Under the pieces are notes generated by a model. The model saw only the letters and a list, made by a program, of their open reading frames with translations, was not told the DNA's origin and searched no databases. Below are positions 7,613 through 16,391 of a stretch of 64,000 nt of DNA, piece after piece (the stretch's first letter is position 1; every line of letters starts with the position of its first letter). Both the position numbers and the translations under genes were made by a program. The stretch is taken from NCBI RefSeq assembly GCF_050943825.1, contig NZ_JBMNPX010000006.1:62001-126000 (forward strand), read 5' to 3'. This stretch comes from Pseudoflavonifractor sp050943825. Its GTDB lineage: Bacteria > Bacillota > Clostridia > Oscillospirales > Oscillospiraceae.

Positions 7613-8110
7613 ATGAAAACCCATTCCGGCGGCGCCGGGCTGCGGCGGGTGGTCATCGTGTGCCTGGCGGCGCTGTTTGCCCTGCTGGCCATGGGCGTGA
7701 CCCTGATGGGCACCGGCGTGTACCGCGCCGTGGCCGATGACGCCGACGCCAATTCCACCCAGCGCACCGCCCTGTCCTATGTGGTCAACCAGATCCGCCG
7801 GTCGGATGCCGGCGGCGTGGCCATCGGGACCTTCGGCGGCGGGGACGCCCTGCGCCTCACTGAAACCGGTGAGGACGGCAGCGTATACGTCACGCTGATC
7901 TACTGCTGGGAGGGCTCCCTCATGGAGCTGTACATGGAGGAGGGTACTGGCCTGGCCCCCGAGGACGGCATGGAACTGCTGGAGCTGTCCTCCCTGGACC
8001 TGTCCGTCACAGAGAAGGGCGGACTGGACGTCACCGTCTCTGACGGGGAGCACCAGTGGTCGGTCACCCTGTATCCCCGCACCGGCGTGGAGGAGGTGGG
8101 CGAGCTGTGA
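7613..8110 (+). CDS. DUF4860-like pilus-operon protein
   Basis: 165 residues with an N-terminal helix (residues 12-35, VVIVCLAALFALLAMGVTLM), then ALSYVVNQIRRSD and a beta-rich C-terminus. The pattern resembles DUF4860 proteins that accompany GspF and PilT genes in Clostridia; this recognition is from memory and not computed. Probably a minor pilin or assembly factor. The next gene begins in its stop codon (GTGA at 8107), indicating translational coupling. Confidence 0.7.
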   Translation: MKTHSGGAGLRRVVIVCLAALFALLAMGVTLMGTGVYRAVADDADANSTQRTALSYVVNQIRRSDAGGVAIGTFGGGDALRLTETGEDGSVYVTLIYCWEGSLMELYMEEGTGLAPEDGMELLELSSLDLSVTEKGGLDVTVSDGEHQWSVTLYPRTGVEEVGEL

Positions 8111-8463
8111 AGGAATCAGGCAGCCGTTTTTCCCTCTTCCTCATGGAGCTGGTCATTGACCTGTTCCTCTTTGTGCTGTGCGCGGCGGTGTGTGTGGGCC
8201 TGCTGATCCACGCACGGAGCATGAGCCTGGAGAGCACCCGGCTCACTCAGGCCGTGTACCTGGCCCAGAGCACCGCGGAGGCCCTCCGGGCAGGCGATAC
8301 CCTGCCGGAAGCCCCCGAGGGATACCGGTGTGAAGTCAACCAGACCGAGGACAGCGGCCTCTCCACCGCTGAAATTGAGATTTTCTGGGGCGATACGTCC
8401 CTCTATACCCTGGAGACCAGCTGGATTTCCGCCCTGAGCGGTGAGGAGGTGGCTCAGCCGTGA
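8107..8463 (+). CDS. minor pilin-like protein
   Basis: 118 residues starting at a GTG that overlaps the previous stop codon (GTGA). The N-terminus has SRFSLFLMELVIDLFLFVLC, a hydrophobic helix with an embedded Glu as in type IV pilins, but without a clear Gly at a cleavage site. The following segment (LTQAVYLAQSTAEALRAGD) resembles the amphipathic N-terminal helix of minor pilins. The stop is again overlapped by the next start. No precise function can be given. Confidence 0.72.
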   Translation: MKESGSRFSLFLMELVIDLFLFVLCAAVCVGLLIHARSMSLESTRLTQAVYLAQSTAEALRAGDTLPEAPEGYRCEVNQTEDSGLSTAEIEIFWGDTSLYTLETSWISALSGEEVAQP

Positions 8464-8840
8464 AAAAATCTCCGCCTCCCATCGGCATCGGCGTGGTGTC
8501 CATCATGACCGTGCTGCTGGTGCTCACATTGTCGGTGTTCTCCGCCCTCACCCTCACTTCGGCACGGGCCGACCTGTCCCTGTCCCAGACCAACGCCGAC
8601 ACGGTGTCCGCCTACTACGCCGCCGACGCCCAGGCCGCCGCGCTGTACGCTCAGTTTGCCGCCGGGACCGACGACGAGCTGGAGACCGATATTCCCATGA
8701 CCGACACCCAGTCCCTCCACCTCCACCTGGTGCGCGGGGAGGACGGGGTGGAAATTCTCGCCTGGCAGACCGTCCCCGTGGAGGACGGCGGCGGGGACGG
8801 GGACCATCTCCCCGTCTTTGACGGCACGCTGCCGGAATAG
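8460..8840 (+). CDS. PilX-like minor pilin or membrane protein
   Basis: 126 residues from a GTG overlapping the preceding TGA. A single helix (residues 10-33, GVVSIMTVLLVLTLSVFSAL) is followed by DTVSAYYAADAQAAALYAQF, the long helix typical of PilX-type pilus assembly proteins (compare A..Y..AD.A..A). The remaining region is acidic. It is encoded just before the ATPase gene. Confidence 0.7.
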   Translation: MKKSPPPIGIGVVSIMTVLLVLTLSVFSALTLTSARADLSLSQTNADTVSAYYAADAQAAALYAQFAAGTDDELETDIPMTDTQSLHLHLVRGEDGVEILAWQTVPVEDGGGDGDHLPVFDGTLPE

Positions 8841-8853
8841 GAAGGGATTTGCC

Positions 8854-9918
8854 ATGACATTAGTTGATATTCTTACCCATGCGGTGGAGCGGGGTGCCTC
8901 CGACATTCTGCTCATCCCCGGCCTGCCCGCCGCCTACAAGATCAGCGGCGTCATCACCCGGGACGGGGACCGTCTTCTCCCCGACGCCCTGGAAAATCTG
9001 GTGCGGGAGGCCTACGCCCTGTCCGGCAACCGCTCCATGGACCGACTGGAGCGCACCGGCGATGACGACTTCTCCTTTGCCGTGCCCCAGCTCTCCCGCT
9101 TCCGGGTCAACGCCCTGCGGCAGAGAGGCTCTCTGGGTCTGGTCATCCGGGTGGTGTCCTTCGCCCTGCCCGACCGGACAGTCCTGGGCATCCCCGACAG
9201 CGTCATGAGCTTTGCCTCCTGCTCCCGTGGCCTGGTGCTCTTCACCGGCCCGGCAGGCAGCGGCAAGACCACCACCCTGGCCTGCATCGTGGACGCCATC
9301 AATTCCACCCGCAACCTCCACGTCATCACCATCGAGGACCCCATCGAGTACCTCCACCACCACAAGATGAGCGTGGTCACCCAGCGTGAGCTGGCCACCG
9401 ACACCACCAGCTATGACGCCGCCCTCCGGGCGGCACTCCGGGAGGCCCCCGACGTGATTCTGGTGGGCGAGATGCGGGACGCGGAGACCATCAAGGCCGC
9501 TGTCACCGCCGCCGAGACCGGCCACCTGGTTATCTCCACCCTCCACACCCTGGGTGCGTCCAACACCATCGACCGGATTGTGGACTCCTTCCCTCCGGAG
9601 CAGCAGCAGCAGATCCGCACCCAGCTGGCCCTGGTCATTGAGGGCGTGGTGTCCCAGCAGCTGGTGCCCGCTGTGGACGGCTCCCTCATCCCCGCCTTTG
9701 AGGTGATGACCGTCACCCCCGCCGTGCGCAACATGATCCGGGAGTCCAAGGCCCATCAGCTGGACAACGTAATCTCCTCCTCCGCCGCTGACGGCATGAT
9801 CTCCATGGATCAGAGCCTGCTCCAGCTGGTGAAGGCGGGGCGCATCGGGGCGGATTCCGCTCTGGGCCACTGCGTCAACAGCGAGTGGCTGCGCAAGCGT
9901 CTGGCTCTGAACACTTAA
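8854..9918 (+). CDS. PilT-like twitching/retraction ATPase
   Basis: 354 residues. The N-terminal PAS-like domain contains GASDILLIPG. The RecA-like domain has Walker A GPAGSGKTT (132-140), Asp box VITIEDPIEYLH, Walker B DVILVGEMRD and His box TGHLVISTLHT. AVRNMIRESKAHQLDN corresponds to the AIRNLIRE motif that marks PilT retraction ATPases. This is the only ATPase in the cluster; no PilB/GspE, prepilin peptidase, PilM/N/O or secretin is in the window. ATG 8854 is preceded by GAAGGGA at 7-8 nt. Confidence 0.92.
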   Translation: MTLVDILTHAVERGASDILLIPGLPAAYKISGVITRDGDRLLPDALENLVREAYALSGNRSMDRLERTGDDDFSFAVPQLSRFRVNALRQRGSLGLVIRVVSFALPDRTVLGIPDSVMSFASCSRGLVLFTGPAGSGKTTTLACIVDAINSTRNLHVITIEDPIEYLHHHKMSVVTQRELATDTTSYDAALRAALREAPDVILVGEMRDAETIKAAVTAAETGHLVISTLHTLGASNTIDRIVDSFPPEQQQQIRTQLALVIEGVVSQQLVPAVDGSLIPAFEVMTVTPAVRNMIRESKAHQLDNVISSSAADGMISMDQSLLQLVKAGRIGADSALGHCVNSEWLRKRLALNT

Positions 9919-9939
9919 AAATACAGGGAGGTCTGATAT

Positions 9940-10371
9940 ATGTCCTTTTCCAATCTGAACAGCCCCAGCGCGGTTCTCCGCGTGTGCGTGGACCACTCGG
10001 ACAACGGCCGGATCTCCGGCAAGGTATACAGTCAGCGCCTCACCCGCCCCATGGCCTTCTCCGACATGGCCAGCCTGATCCTCCGGCTGGACGAGGTGCT
10101 GGAGAAGCAGAATTTCCCCCAGGCCTTCCAGCACTCCCGCACCTTCCGGGAGCACGAGAGCCACGTGCCCGCCTCCGCCGACCCCAGCGAAGGCATCCCC
10201 CTGGAGGAGGTGGAGAGCGCCGCCGGCGCCCTGACCACCTTTACGCTGTGTGTCATCTCCCGGCGCAACGCCTCCTGGCAGGGCTGGGTGGACTGGATGG
10301 ACGGCTCCCCCAAGCAGCAGTTTGCCAGCGCCCTGGAGCTCATCCGTATGTCTGAGGAGCGCTTTCTCTGA
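9940..10371 (+). CDS. two-part protein of the small WQG/SALELI family
   Basis: 143 residues. The C-terminal half (ISRRNASWQGWVDWMDG, FASALELIRMSEE) is clearly related to the partial protein at 1-166. The N-terminal half (LRVCVDHSDNGRISGKVYS, LILRLDEVLEKQNFPQAF) has a similar F/G..G-V-Y then LDEVL pattern and may be a diverged second copy. No signal or membrane segment. AGGGAGG lies 8-9 nt before the ATG, and it is the last gene before a terminator, so it is co-transcribed with the pilus genes. Function unknown; an intracellular accessory or signalling role for the surface locus is inference. Confidence 0.8.
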   Translation: MSFSNLNSPSAVLRVCVDHSDNGRISGKVYSQRLTRPMAFSDMASLILRLDEVLEKQNFPQAFQHSRTFREHESHVPASADPSEGIPLEEVESAAGALTTFTLCVISRRNASWQGWVDWMDGSPKQQFASALELIRMSEERFL

Positions 10372-10391
10372 GCCCTTGCCCCTGTATCTCC

Positions 10392-10427
10392 ACGCCCTGC
10401 CGCGCCTGTCCGCGGCAGGGCGTTTTT
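10392..10427 (+). terminator. terminator of the pilus operon
   Basis: A 13-bp perfect stem (10392-10404 with 10411-10423), 6-nt loop and TTTTT. Confidence 0.95.
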
Positions 10428-10486
10428 CGTCCGGAAACAAAACGGCAGGGAACTATTTCCCACTGCCGGATATTTCCCGTTTCAAC

Positions 10487-10515
10487 TTGTATCTTTCCCC
10501 TATCTTTGTTATAAT
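10487..10515 (+). promoter_or_regulatory. promoter of the recJ operon
   Basis: TTGTAT (10487-10492), 17-bp spacer, perfect TATAAT (10510-10515). Transcription would start about 30 nt before the recJ ATG. Confidence 0.8.
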
Positions 10516-10552
10516 GAAAAGTAATTTTCTATCCAATTTCGGGGGCACACCC

Positions 10553-12622
10553 ATGAAGTACAGACAATGGAATTTACGCGCACCGTCTCCCGCGGCCCAG
10601 GCGGCCATGGAGGCGGATGGGGTTCCCCCGCTGGCGGCCGCGGTGCTCTGCGCCCGGGGCCTGGACACCGCGGAGAAGGCCAGAGACTTTCTCCGCTCCG
10701 ACGAGGACCTGCTGTGGGACCCCTTTCTCATGAAGGACATGGACCGGGCGGTGGGCCGCATTGCGGCCGCCCTGGACCAGGGAGAGCACATCGCCGTGTA
10801 CGGCGACTACGACGTGGACGGCATCACCTCCACCTGCCTGCTCACCGACTACCTGCGCAGCCGGGGCGCAAAGGTCACCCCCTACATCCCCGACCGGATG
10901 GAGGAGGGGTACGGCCTGAGCTGCTCCGCCGTCTCCGCCCTCCACACCAAGGGCGTGAGCCTGATTATCACCGTGGACTGCGGCATCACCGCCGTGGCCG
11001 AGGCGGAGTTTGCCGCCTCGCTGGGCATTGATGTGGTCATCACCGACCACCACGAGTGCAAGGACCGCATCCCCACCGCCGCCGCTGTGGTGGACCCCCA
11101 CCGCAGGGACTGCGGCTACCCCTTCAAGCATCTGGCGGGCGTGGGCGTGGCCCTCAAGCTGGTGCTGGCTCTGGGAGACAGTGCGGAGGAGCCCCTCCTG
11201 CTCCGCCGGTACGCCGACCTGGCCGCCGTTGGCACGGTGGCCGACGTGATGCAGGTGGTGGGGGAAAACCGCACCATCATCCGCATGGGCCTCGCCGCAT
11301 TGAAGAACACTGTGCGGCCCGGCCTGCGTGCCCTGCTGCGGGAGGCCGGCCTCACGGAGCGCCCTCTCACCTCCGTTTCCATCGGCTACACCCTGGCGCC
11401 CCGGATCAACGCCTCCGGGCGGATGGGCTGCGCCGGACTGGCCGCCGAGCTGCTTTTGACCTCCGACCCGGCCCGGGGCGAGGCCCTGGCCCGGGAGCTG
11501 TGCGCCCTCAACCGGGAGCGGCAGGCCGTGGAGCTGGAGATCTATGAGGAGTGCGTGGCCATGGCCGACGCCATGGAGCCTGAGGACCGGCCCGCTCTGG
11601 TCCTGGCCCGGGAGGGCTGGCATCAGGGCGTGGTGGGCATTGTGGCCTCCCGACTGAGCGAGAAGTACTCCTGCCCCACCTTTATGATCTGCCTTCAGGA
11701 CGGCAAGGGCAAGGGCTCCTGCCGGTCCTTCGGCGGCTTCAACCTGTTCGCCGCCCTGGAGCAGTGCCGTGACCTGCTGGAGGGCTTCGGCGGCCACGAG
11801 CTGGCCGCCGGATTCACCATCCTGGAGGAAAATATCTCTGCCTTCCGGGCGCGGATGCTGGAGCTGGTCCGTTCTTCCACCGGCGGCGCGGCCATGGAGG
11901 CCACCCTGGACGTGGACGCCGAGGCCGACCCCGCCCTGCTGACTCAGGACGGCGTGCTGTCCCTGGACCTGCTGGAGCCCTACGGCACTGGCAACCCCAA
12001 GCCGGTCTTTTCCATGTCGGGCTGCACCGTCACCACCGCCTCTGAGGTTGGGGGCGGACGGCACCTGAAGCTGAAGGTGACCAAGGGCGGCCGCAGCTTT
12101 GACGCCATCTTTTTCTCCGTCTCCCTGGCGGAGGCGGGACTGGCCCCCGGCGACCGGGTGGACCTGGCCTTCTCCCCCCAGATCAACGAATTCCGGGGCT
12201 GGCGGTCGGTGCAGCTCCAGGTCATTGACCTGCGCCCCGCCCTCACCCGGGCCCAGGCCGAGCGGGCCCTCTACGAGAAGCTCCGCTCCGGCGCCGCTCT
12301 CACCCCCCAGGAGGCCGCCGCCCTCACCCCCACCCGGGAGGAGTTCGCGGCGGTGTGGCGGTATCTGAAAAGCCGGAGCTCCGCCGGACGCCTGGAGGAG
12401 ACGGCGTGCCGCCTCTCCCGCAACATCGCCCGCTCCTTCGGCCTGCGGGAGACCTTCATGCGCACCATGGTGTGCCTGGAGGTGCTGGATGAGCGGGGTC
12501 TCATCCGGGTGGAGCACTCCACCGACCACCTCTGTATCGACCTGAAGCCCACAGAGGGCAAGGTTGACCTGGAGGAGTCATACATCATGCGCCGTCTGCG
12601 CAAACTGACTGAAGGGGCCTGA
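10553..12622 (+). CDS. recJ: single-stranded-DNA exonuclease RecJ
   Basis: 689 residues. The DHH phosphoesterase core is clear: YGDYDVDGITS (83-93), VDCGIT (141-146), and DHH (165-167) in VVITDHHE. A DHHA1 domain follows (NRERQAVELEIYEE, GWHQGVVGIVASRL, GKGSCRSFGGFNLF), then an OB-fold-like region (EPYGTGNPKPVF). About 120 extra residues extend beyond the common RecJ length, as in many Firmicutes. RecJ degrades 5' single strands in recombination and base-excision repair. The ATG at 10553 has GGGGG 7 nt upstream. First gene of an operon that continues into relA. Confidence 0.95.
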   Translation: MKYRQWNLRAPSPAAQAAMEADGVPPLAAAVLCARGLDTAEKARDFLRSDEDLLWDPFLMKDMDRAVGRIAAALDQGEHIAVYGDYDVDGITSTCLLTDYLRSRGAKVTPYIPDRMEEGYGLSCSAVSALHTKGVSLIITVDCGITAVAEAEFAASLGIDVVITDHHECKDRIPTAAAVVDPHRRDCGYPFKHLAGVGVALKLVLALGDSAEEPLLLRRYADLAAVGTVADVMQVVGENRTIIRMGLAALKNTVRPGLRALLREAGLTERPLTSVSIGYTLAPRINASGRMGCAGLAAELLLTSDPARGEALARELCALNRERQAVELEIYEECVAMADAMEPEDRPALVLAREGWHQGVVGIVASRLSEKYSCPTFMICLQDGKGKGSCRSFGGFNLFAALEQCRDLLEGFGGHELAAGFTILEENISAFRARMLELVRSSTGGAAMEATLDVDAEADPALLTQDGVLSLDLLEPYGTGNPKPVFSMSGCTVTTASEVGGGRHLKLKVTKGGRSFDAIFFSVSLAEAGLAPGDRVDLAFSPQINEFRGWRSVQLQVIDLRPALTRAQAERALYEKLRSGAALTPQEAAALTPTREEFAAVWRYLKSRSSAGRLEETACRLSRNIARSFGLRETFMRTMVCLEVLDERGLIRVEHSTDHLCIDLKPTEGKVDLEESYIMRRLRKLTEGA

Positions 12623-12664
12623 TATCCCCTTCCCAACCCCCGCGACATTTTCGGAGGTGATTTT

Positions 12665-14890
12665 ATGGACCCTATCCTGGAGCGCTACCAGGCGCTGGAG
12701 GACAAGATCAAAGCCTATAACCCTTCCCTTGACACCAAGCGGCTCTTTGACGCCTTTACCTATGCGGACAACGCCCACTCCAGCCAGCTGCGCAAGGACG
12801 GCTCCCCCTATATCACCCACCCTCTAGCGGTGGCGGAGATTGTGGCCGACCTGGAGCTGGACACCGACTCCATCATCGCCGCCCTGCTCCACGACACCAT
12901 CGAGGACACCGGCGCCACCCATGAGGAGATCGCCAAGCGGTTCGGCCCCACGGTGGCCGACCTGGTGGAGGGCGTCACCAAGCTGACCCGGGTGCAGTAC
13001 ACCTCAAAAGAAGAAGAGCAGATGGAGAACCTGCGGAAGATGCTCATGGCCATGGCCAAGGACATCCGGGTGATCCTCATCAAAATCTGCGACCGGCTCC
13101 ACAACATGCGCACCATGGAGTACCAGTCTCCCAGGAAGCAGAAGGAAAAGGCCCTGGAGACCATGGAGATCTACGCTCCCATCGCCCACCGGCTGGGCAT
13201 GCAGCGCATCAAGTGGGAGCTGGAGGATACCTCCCTGAAGTACCTGGACCCCATCGGCTACCAGGAGATTGCCGACGAGCTGGCCGCCCGCTCCTCCGCC
13301 CACGAGGAGTTTATGGCCTCCATCCAGAAGAAGATTGAGGACCGGCTGGCCGAAGAGGGCATCAAGTGCACGGTGTACGGCCGTGTGAAGCACATCTACT
13401 CCATCTACCGGAAGATGTACGCCCAGAACAAGACCTTGGACGAAATTTTTGATCTTTATGCCTTCCGGGTGATTGTGGATGACATCCCGGAGTGCTACAA
13501 TGTGCTGGGCTGCATCCACGACCTGTTCCGCCCGGTGCTGGGCCGGTTCAAGGACTATATCGGCACCCCCAAGCCCAACGGCTACCAGTCCCTCCACACC
13601 ACCGTCATCGGCCGGGAGGGCATCCCCTTCGAGGTGCAGATCCGTACCCAGGAGATGCACAACACCGCCGAGTACGGCATCGCCGCCCACTGGAAGTACA
13701 AGCAGGGCATGGCCAACGAGAAGCTGGGCACCGAGGAGGCCTTCGAGTGGGTGCGCAAGCTGCTGGAGAACCAGCAGGACACCGACGCCGAGGAGTTTGT
13801 CCGCACCCTGAAGGTGGATATGTTTGCCGACGAGGTGTTCGTGTTCACCCCCCGGGGCGACGTCATCAACCTGCCCGCCGGCGCCACCCCCATCGACTTC
13901 GCCTATTCCATCCACTCCGCCGTTGGCAACAAGATGACCGGCGCCAAGGTCAACGGCCGCATGGTTCCCTTTGACACCCCCCTGAAAAACGGCGACATTG
14001 TGGAGGTCATCACCTCCAAGTCCGCCCACGGCCCCAGCCGCGACTGGATGAACATCTGCAAGTCCAACGAGGCCCGCAACAAAATCCGCCAGTGGTTCAA
14101 GAAGGAGAAGCGGGAGGAGAACATCGCCACCGGCCGCGCCTCCTTTGAGGCCGAGCTGAAGCGCTCCGGCATCACCCTGGCCCAGATCACCGCCGAGGAC
14201 GCCCTCCCCTCCATCCTGAAGAAGGTCCGTTTCAACTCCCTGGATGAGCTGTACGCCGCCATCGGCTACGGCGGCATGACCGCCGCCAAGTCGGTGGTGC
14301 GCATCAAGGACGAGCTGACCCGCCTGGGCCGGGTCAAGGAGGAGAAGGCCGCCGCCGAACGGGCTGCCGCCGAGGTGGTCTACCCCGCCTCCCCCGCCCC
14401 CGTCCCCGGCCAGGTCAAGACCCCCCGCAAGTCCGAGTCCGGCATTGTGGTGGAGGGCCTGGACAACTGCCTGGTCAAGTTCGCCAAGTGCTGTACCCCC
14501 GTTCCCGGCGACCCGGTCGTCGGCTTTATCACCCGCGGCTTCGGTGTGTCCGTCCACCGGGCCGACTGCCCCAACGCCGCACCTGAAAAGCGCCGCCCCG
14601 AAGAGGCGGGCCGCTGGGTCAATGTGGCCTGGGTGGGCGGCGAACAGACCGCCTACCAGACCTCTCTGGAGATCTCTGCCAAGGACCGTGACTGCCTGGC
14701 CATGGACGTGACCATGGCCCTGTCCGCCGCCAAGGTGAAGGTGGACTCCTTCTCCGCCCGGGGCATGCCCGACGGGTACGCCACCGTTTCCATCGTCCTG
14801 GAGGTCAAGGACCGGGACGATCTCAACAACGTTATCAACAAGCTGGGGCAGATCTCCGGCGTATATCAGGTCAAGCGCGCATCCGGTTGA
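12665..14890 (+). CDS. relA: bifunctional (p)ppGpp synthetase/hydrolase, RelA/SpoT family
   Basis: 741 residues. An HD hydrolase domain (ALLHDTIED) is followed by the synthetase domain (YGRVKHIYSIYRKM, LYAFRVIV, GYQSLHTTVIG). The RFKD motif next to the synthetase site is the form found in bifunctional Rel enzymes rather than synthesis-only RelA. A TGS domain (VFVFTPRGDVINLPAGATPI), a conserved-Cys region (KCCTPVPGDPV, HRADCPN) and a C-terminal ACT domain complete it. The gene lies 42 nt after recJ with an AGGTGATTTT spacer. It sets ppGpp levels for the stringent response. Confidence 0.95.
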   Translation: MDPILERYQALEDKIKAYNPSLDTKRLFDAFTYADNAHSSQLRKDGSPYITHPLAVAEIVADLELDTDSIIAALLHDTIEDTGATHEEIAKRFGPTVADLVEGVTKLTRVQYTSKEEEQMENLRKMLMAMAKDIRVILIKICDRLHNMRTMEYQSPRKQKEKALETMEIYAPIAHRLGMQRIKWELEDTSLKYLDPIGYQEIADELAARSSAHEEFMASIQKKIEDRLAEEGIKCTVYGRVKHIYSIYRKMYAQNKTLDEIFDLYAFRVIVDDIPECYNVLGCIHDLFRPVLGRFKDYIGTPKPNGYQSLHTTVIGREGIPFEVQIRTQEMHNTAEYGIAAHWKYKQGMANEKLGTEEAFEWVRKLLENQQDTDAEEFVRTLKVDMFADEVFVFTPRGDVINLPAGATPIDFAYSIHSAVGNKMTGAKVNGRMVPFDTPLKNGDIVEVITSKSAHGPSRDWMNICKSNEARNKIRQWFKKEKREENIATGRASFEAELKRSGITLAQITAEDALPSILKKVRFNSLDELYAAIGYGGMTAAKSVVRIKDELTRLGRVKEEKAAAERAAAEVVYPASPAPVPGQVKTPRKSESGIVVEGLDNCLVKFAKCCTPVPGDPVVGFITRGFGVSVHRADCPNAAPEKRRPEEAGRWVNVAWVGGEQTAYQTSLEISAKDRDCLAMDVTMALSAAKVKVDSFSARGMPDGYATVSIVLEVKDRDDLNNVINKLGQISGVYQVKRASG

Positions 14891-14919
14891 TCCCTTTTTC
14901 CGTCTCAGGAGGCTGGAAT

Positions 14920-15123
14920 ATGACTACAATAGAGATTGCCGCCCTTGAGGCGGCTCTGTCCGCCGCCTTTCAGGGCGGTGAGCTGCGCCGGCGGGAGCTG
15001 CGCCTCACCGTCCAGGAGGCGGAATACCTCTCCCTCCGGTGGGAGGGGGTCCGCCTCACCGCTCTGGCCCCCTCGGGGGACAAGATGTGGTACGCCGTAG
15101 AGCTGCGCACTCTGCCGGCATGA
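14920..15123 (+). CDS. small protein of unknown function
   Basis: 67 residues starting at an ATG 8-9 nt after AGGAGG, 29 nt downstream of relA and 43 nt before the ATP-grasp gene, so it belongs to the operon. The sequence has an amphipathic helix (ALEAALSAAFQGGELRRREL) followed by beta-like segments (YLSLRWEGVRLTAL, MWYAVEL). I do not recognise the family. No signal peptide. Confidence 0.7.
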   Translation: MTTIEIAALEAALSAAFQGGELRRRELRLTVQEAEYLSLRWEGVRLTALAPSGDKMWYAVELRTLPA

Positions 15124-15166
15124 GCCCCGCTGTGATCCATTTTTCATAAAAAGGAAGTAATTCGAC

Positions 15167-16378
15167 ATGAGCCAACAGCCCTTTGTCCCCCTGCTGCTGG
15201 GGGCAGACATCAACGTGTACAGCATGGCCCGGGCCTTCCATGAGGCCTACGGCGTCAAGACCGTGGCCTACGGTATGTACCCCTCCGGCCCCTGCTACGG
15301 CAGCGACATTATCGACTACCGGGTGTGCCAGAACAACGACGCGCCCGAGGTGGTGCTGAAGAACGTCACCGAGGTGGCCAAAGAGTTCCCCGACAAGAAG
15401 GTCATCGTGCTGGGCTGCGGTGACAACTACCTGACCTCCATCGCCGTCAACCTGCCCAAGTTCCCCGAGAACGTGGTGGCGCCCTACATCGACCTGGCCC
15501 TGATGGAGACCCTGATCCACAAGGAGCGGTTCTACCAGCTCTGCGACCAGTACGGCATTGATCACCCCGCCACCTACGTCTACCACAAGGGAGAGGGCCA
15601 TGACTTTACCCTGCCCTTCTCCGGCCCCTTCGTGGTCAAGCCCGCTGAGAGCGCCACCTACTGGGACCACCCCTTCGACACCCAGAAGAAGGCCTACGTG
15701 CTCCAGACCCGGGAAGAGGTGGACCAGGTCATCGACGACATCTACAACCACGGCTATGAGGACTCCCTCATCATCCAGGACTTCATCCCCGGCGACGACT
15801 CCTTCATGCGGGTGGTCACCAACTACTCCGGTGAGGACGGCAAGGTGCAGCTCATGTGCGTGGGCCACGTGCTGCTGGAGGAGCACACCCGCCACGGCAT
15901 CGGCAACCACGCGGTCATCATCACCGAGGAGGCCCCCGAGCTGTGCGAGAAGCTGCGTGCCTTTCTGGAGGACATCAAATTCACCGGCTTCTCCAATTTC
16001 GACGTGAAGTATGACCAGCGTGACGGCAAGTTCAAGGTCTTTGAGATCAACTGCCGCCAGGGCCGCAGCAACTACTATGTCACCGGTGCAGGCCACAACC
16101 TGGCCAAGTACCTGGTGGAGGACCGGATTTTCCACCGTCCCGCTCCCCTGACCGTCACCAAGAACCGCCACCTGTGGCGGGTCATCCCGGCCAAGGTGGC
16201 CTATGACTACATCCCCAGCAAGTACCACCAGGAGATGAAGGCCCTCACCGCCGCCGGCGCCTGGGTCAACCCCCTCTTCTACAAGGCGGACCGGAACCTG
16301 ATCCACAAGCTGCGCATCATCCGGGACCAGTGGCGGTACAAGGAGCGGTACGCCAGCTCCATGGAGAAGGCCAACTGA
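15167..16378 (+). CDS. ATP-grasp carboxylate-amine ligase, probable D-aspartate ligase
   Basis: 403 residues. The start (FVPLLLGADINVYSMARAFH) resembles Enterococcus D-aspartate ligase AslA. ATP-grasp elements follow: PFVVKPAES, DSLIIQDFIPGDDS, FDVKYDQRDGKFKVFEINCR with metal-binding Glu and Asn, and a Gly/Arg-rich end (NCRQGRSNYYVTG). Such enzymes add D-aspartate through its beta-carboxyl to the third-position diamino acid of the peptidoglycan precursor. An Asp/Glu racemase gene follows after 13 nt and a MurE-like gene comes next, which supports this job. Ligases of the same fold act on other substrates, so the substrate is inferred. Confidence 0.82.
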   Translation: MSQQPFVPLLLGADINVYSMARAFHEAYGVKTVAYGMYPSGPCYGSDIIDYRVCQNNDAPEVVLKNVTEVAKEFPDKKVIVLGCGDNYLTSIAVNLPKFPENVVAPYIDLALMETLIHKERFYQLCDQYGIDHPATYVYHKGEGHDFTLPFSGPFVVKPAESATYWDHPFDTQKKAYVLQTREEVDQVIDDIYNHGYEDSLIIQDFIPGDDSFMRVVTNYSGEDGKVQLMCVGHVLLEEHTRHGIGNHAVIITEEAPELCEKLRAFLEDIKFTGFSNFDVKYDQRDGKFKVFEINCRQGRSNYYVTGAGHNLAKYLVEDRIFHRPAPLTVTKNRHLWRVIPAKVAYDYIPSKYHQEMKALTAAGAWVNPLFYKADRNLIHKLRIIRDQWRYKERYASSMEKAN

Positions 16379-16391
16379 GAGGATTTACCAT

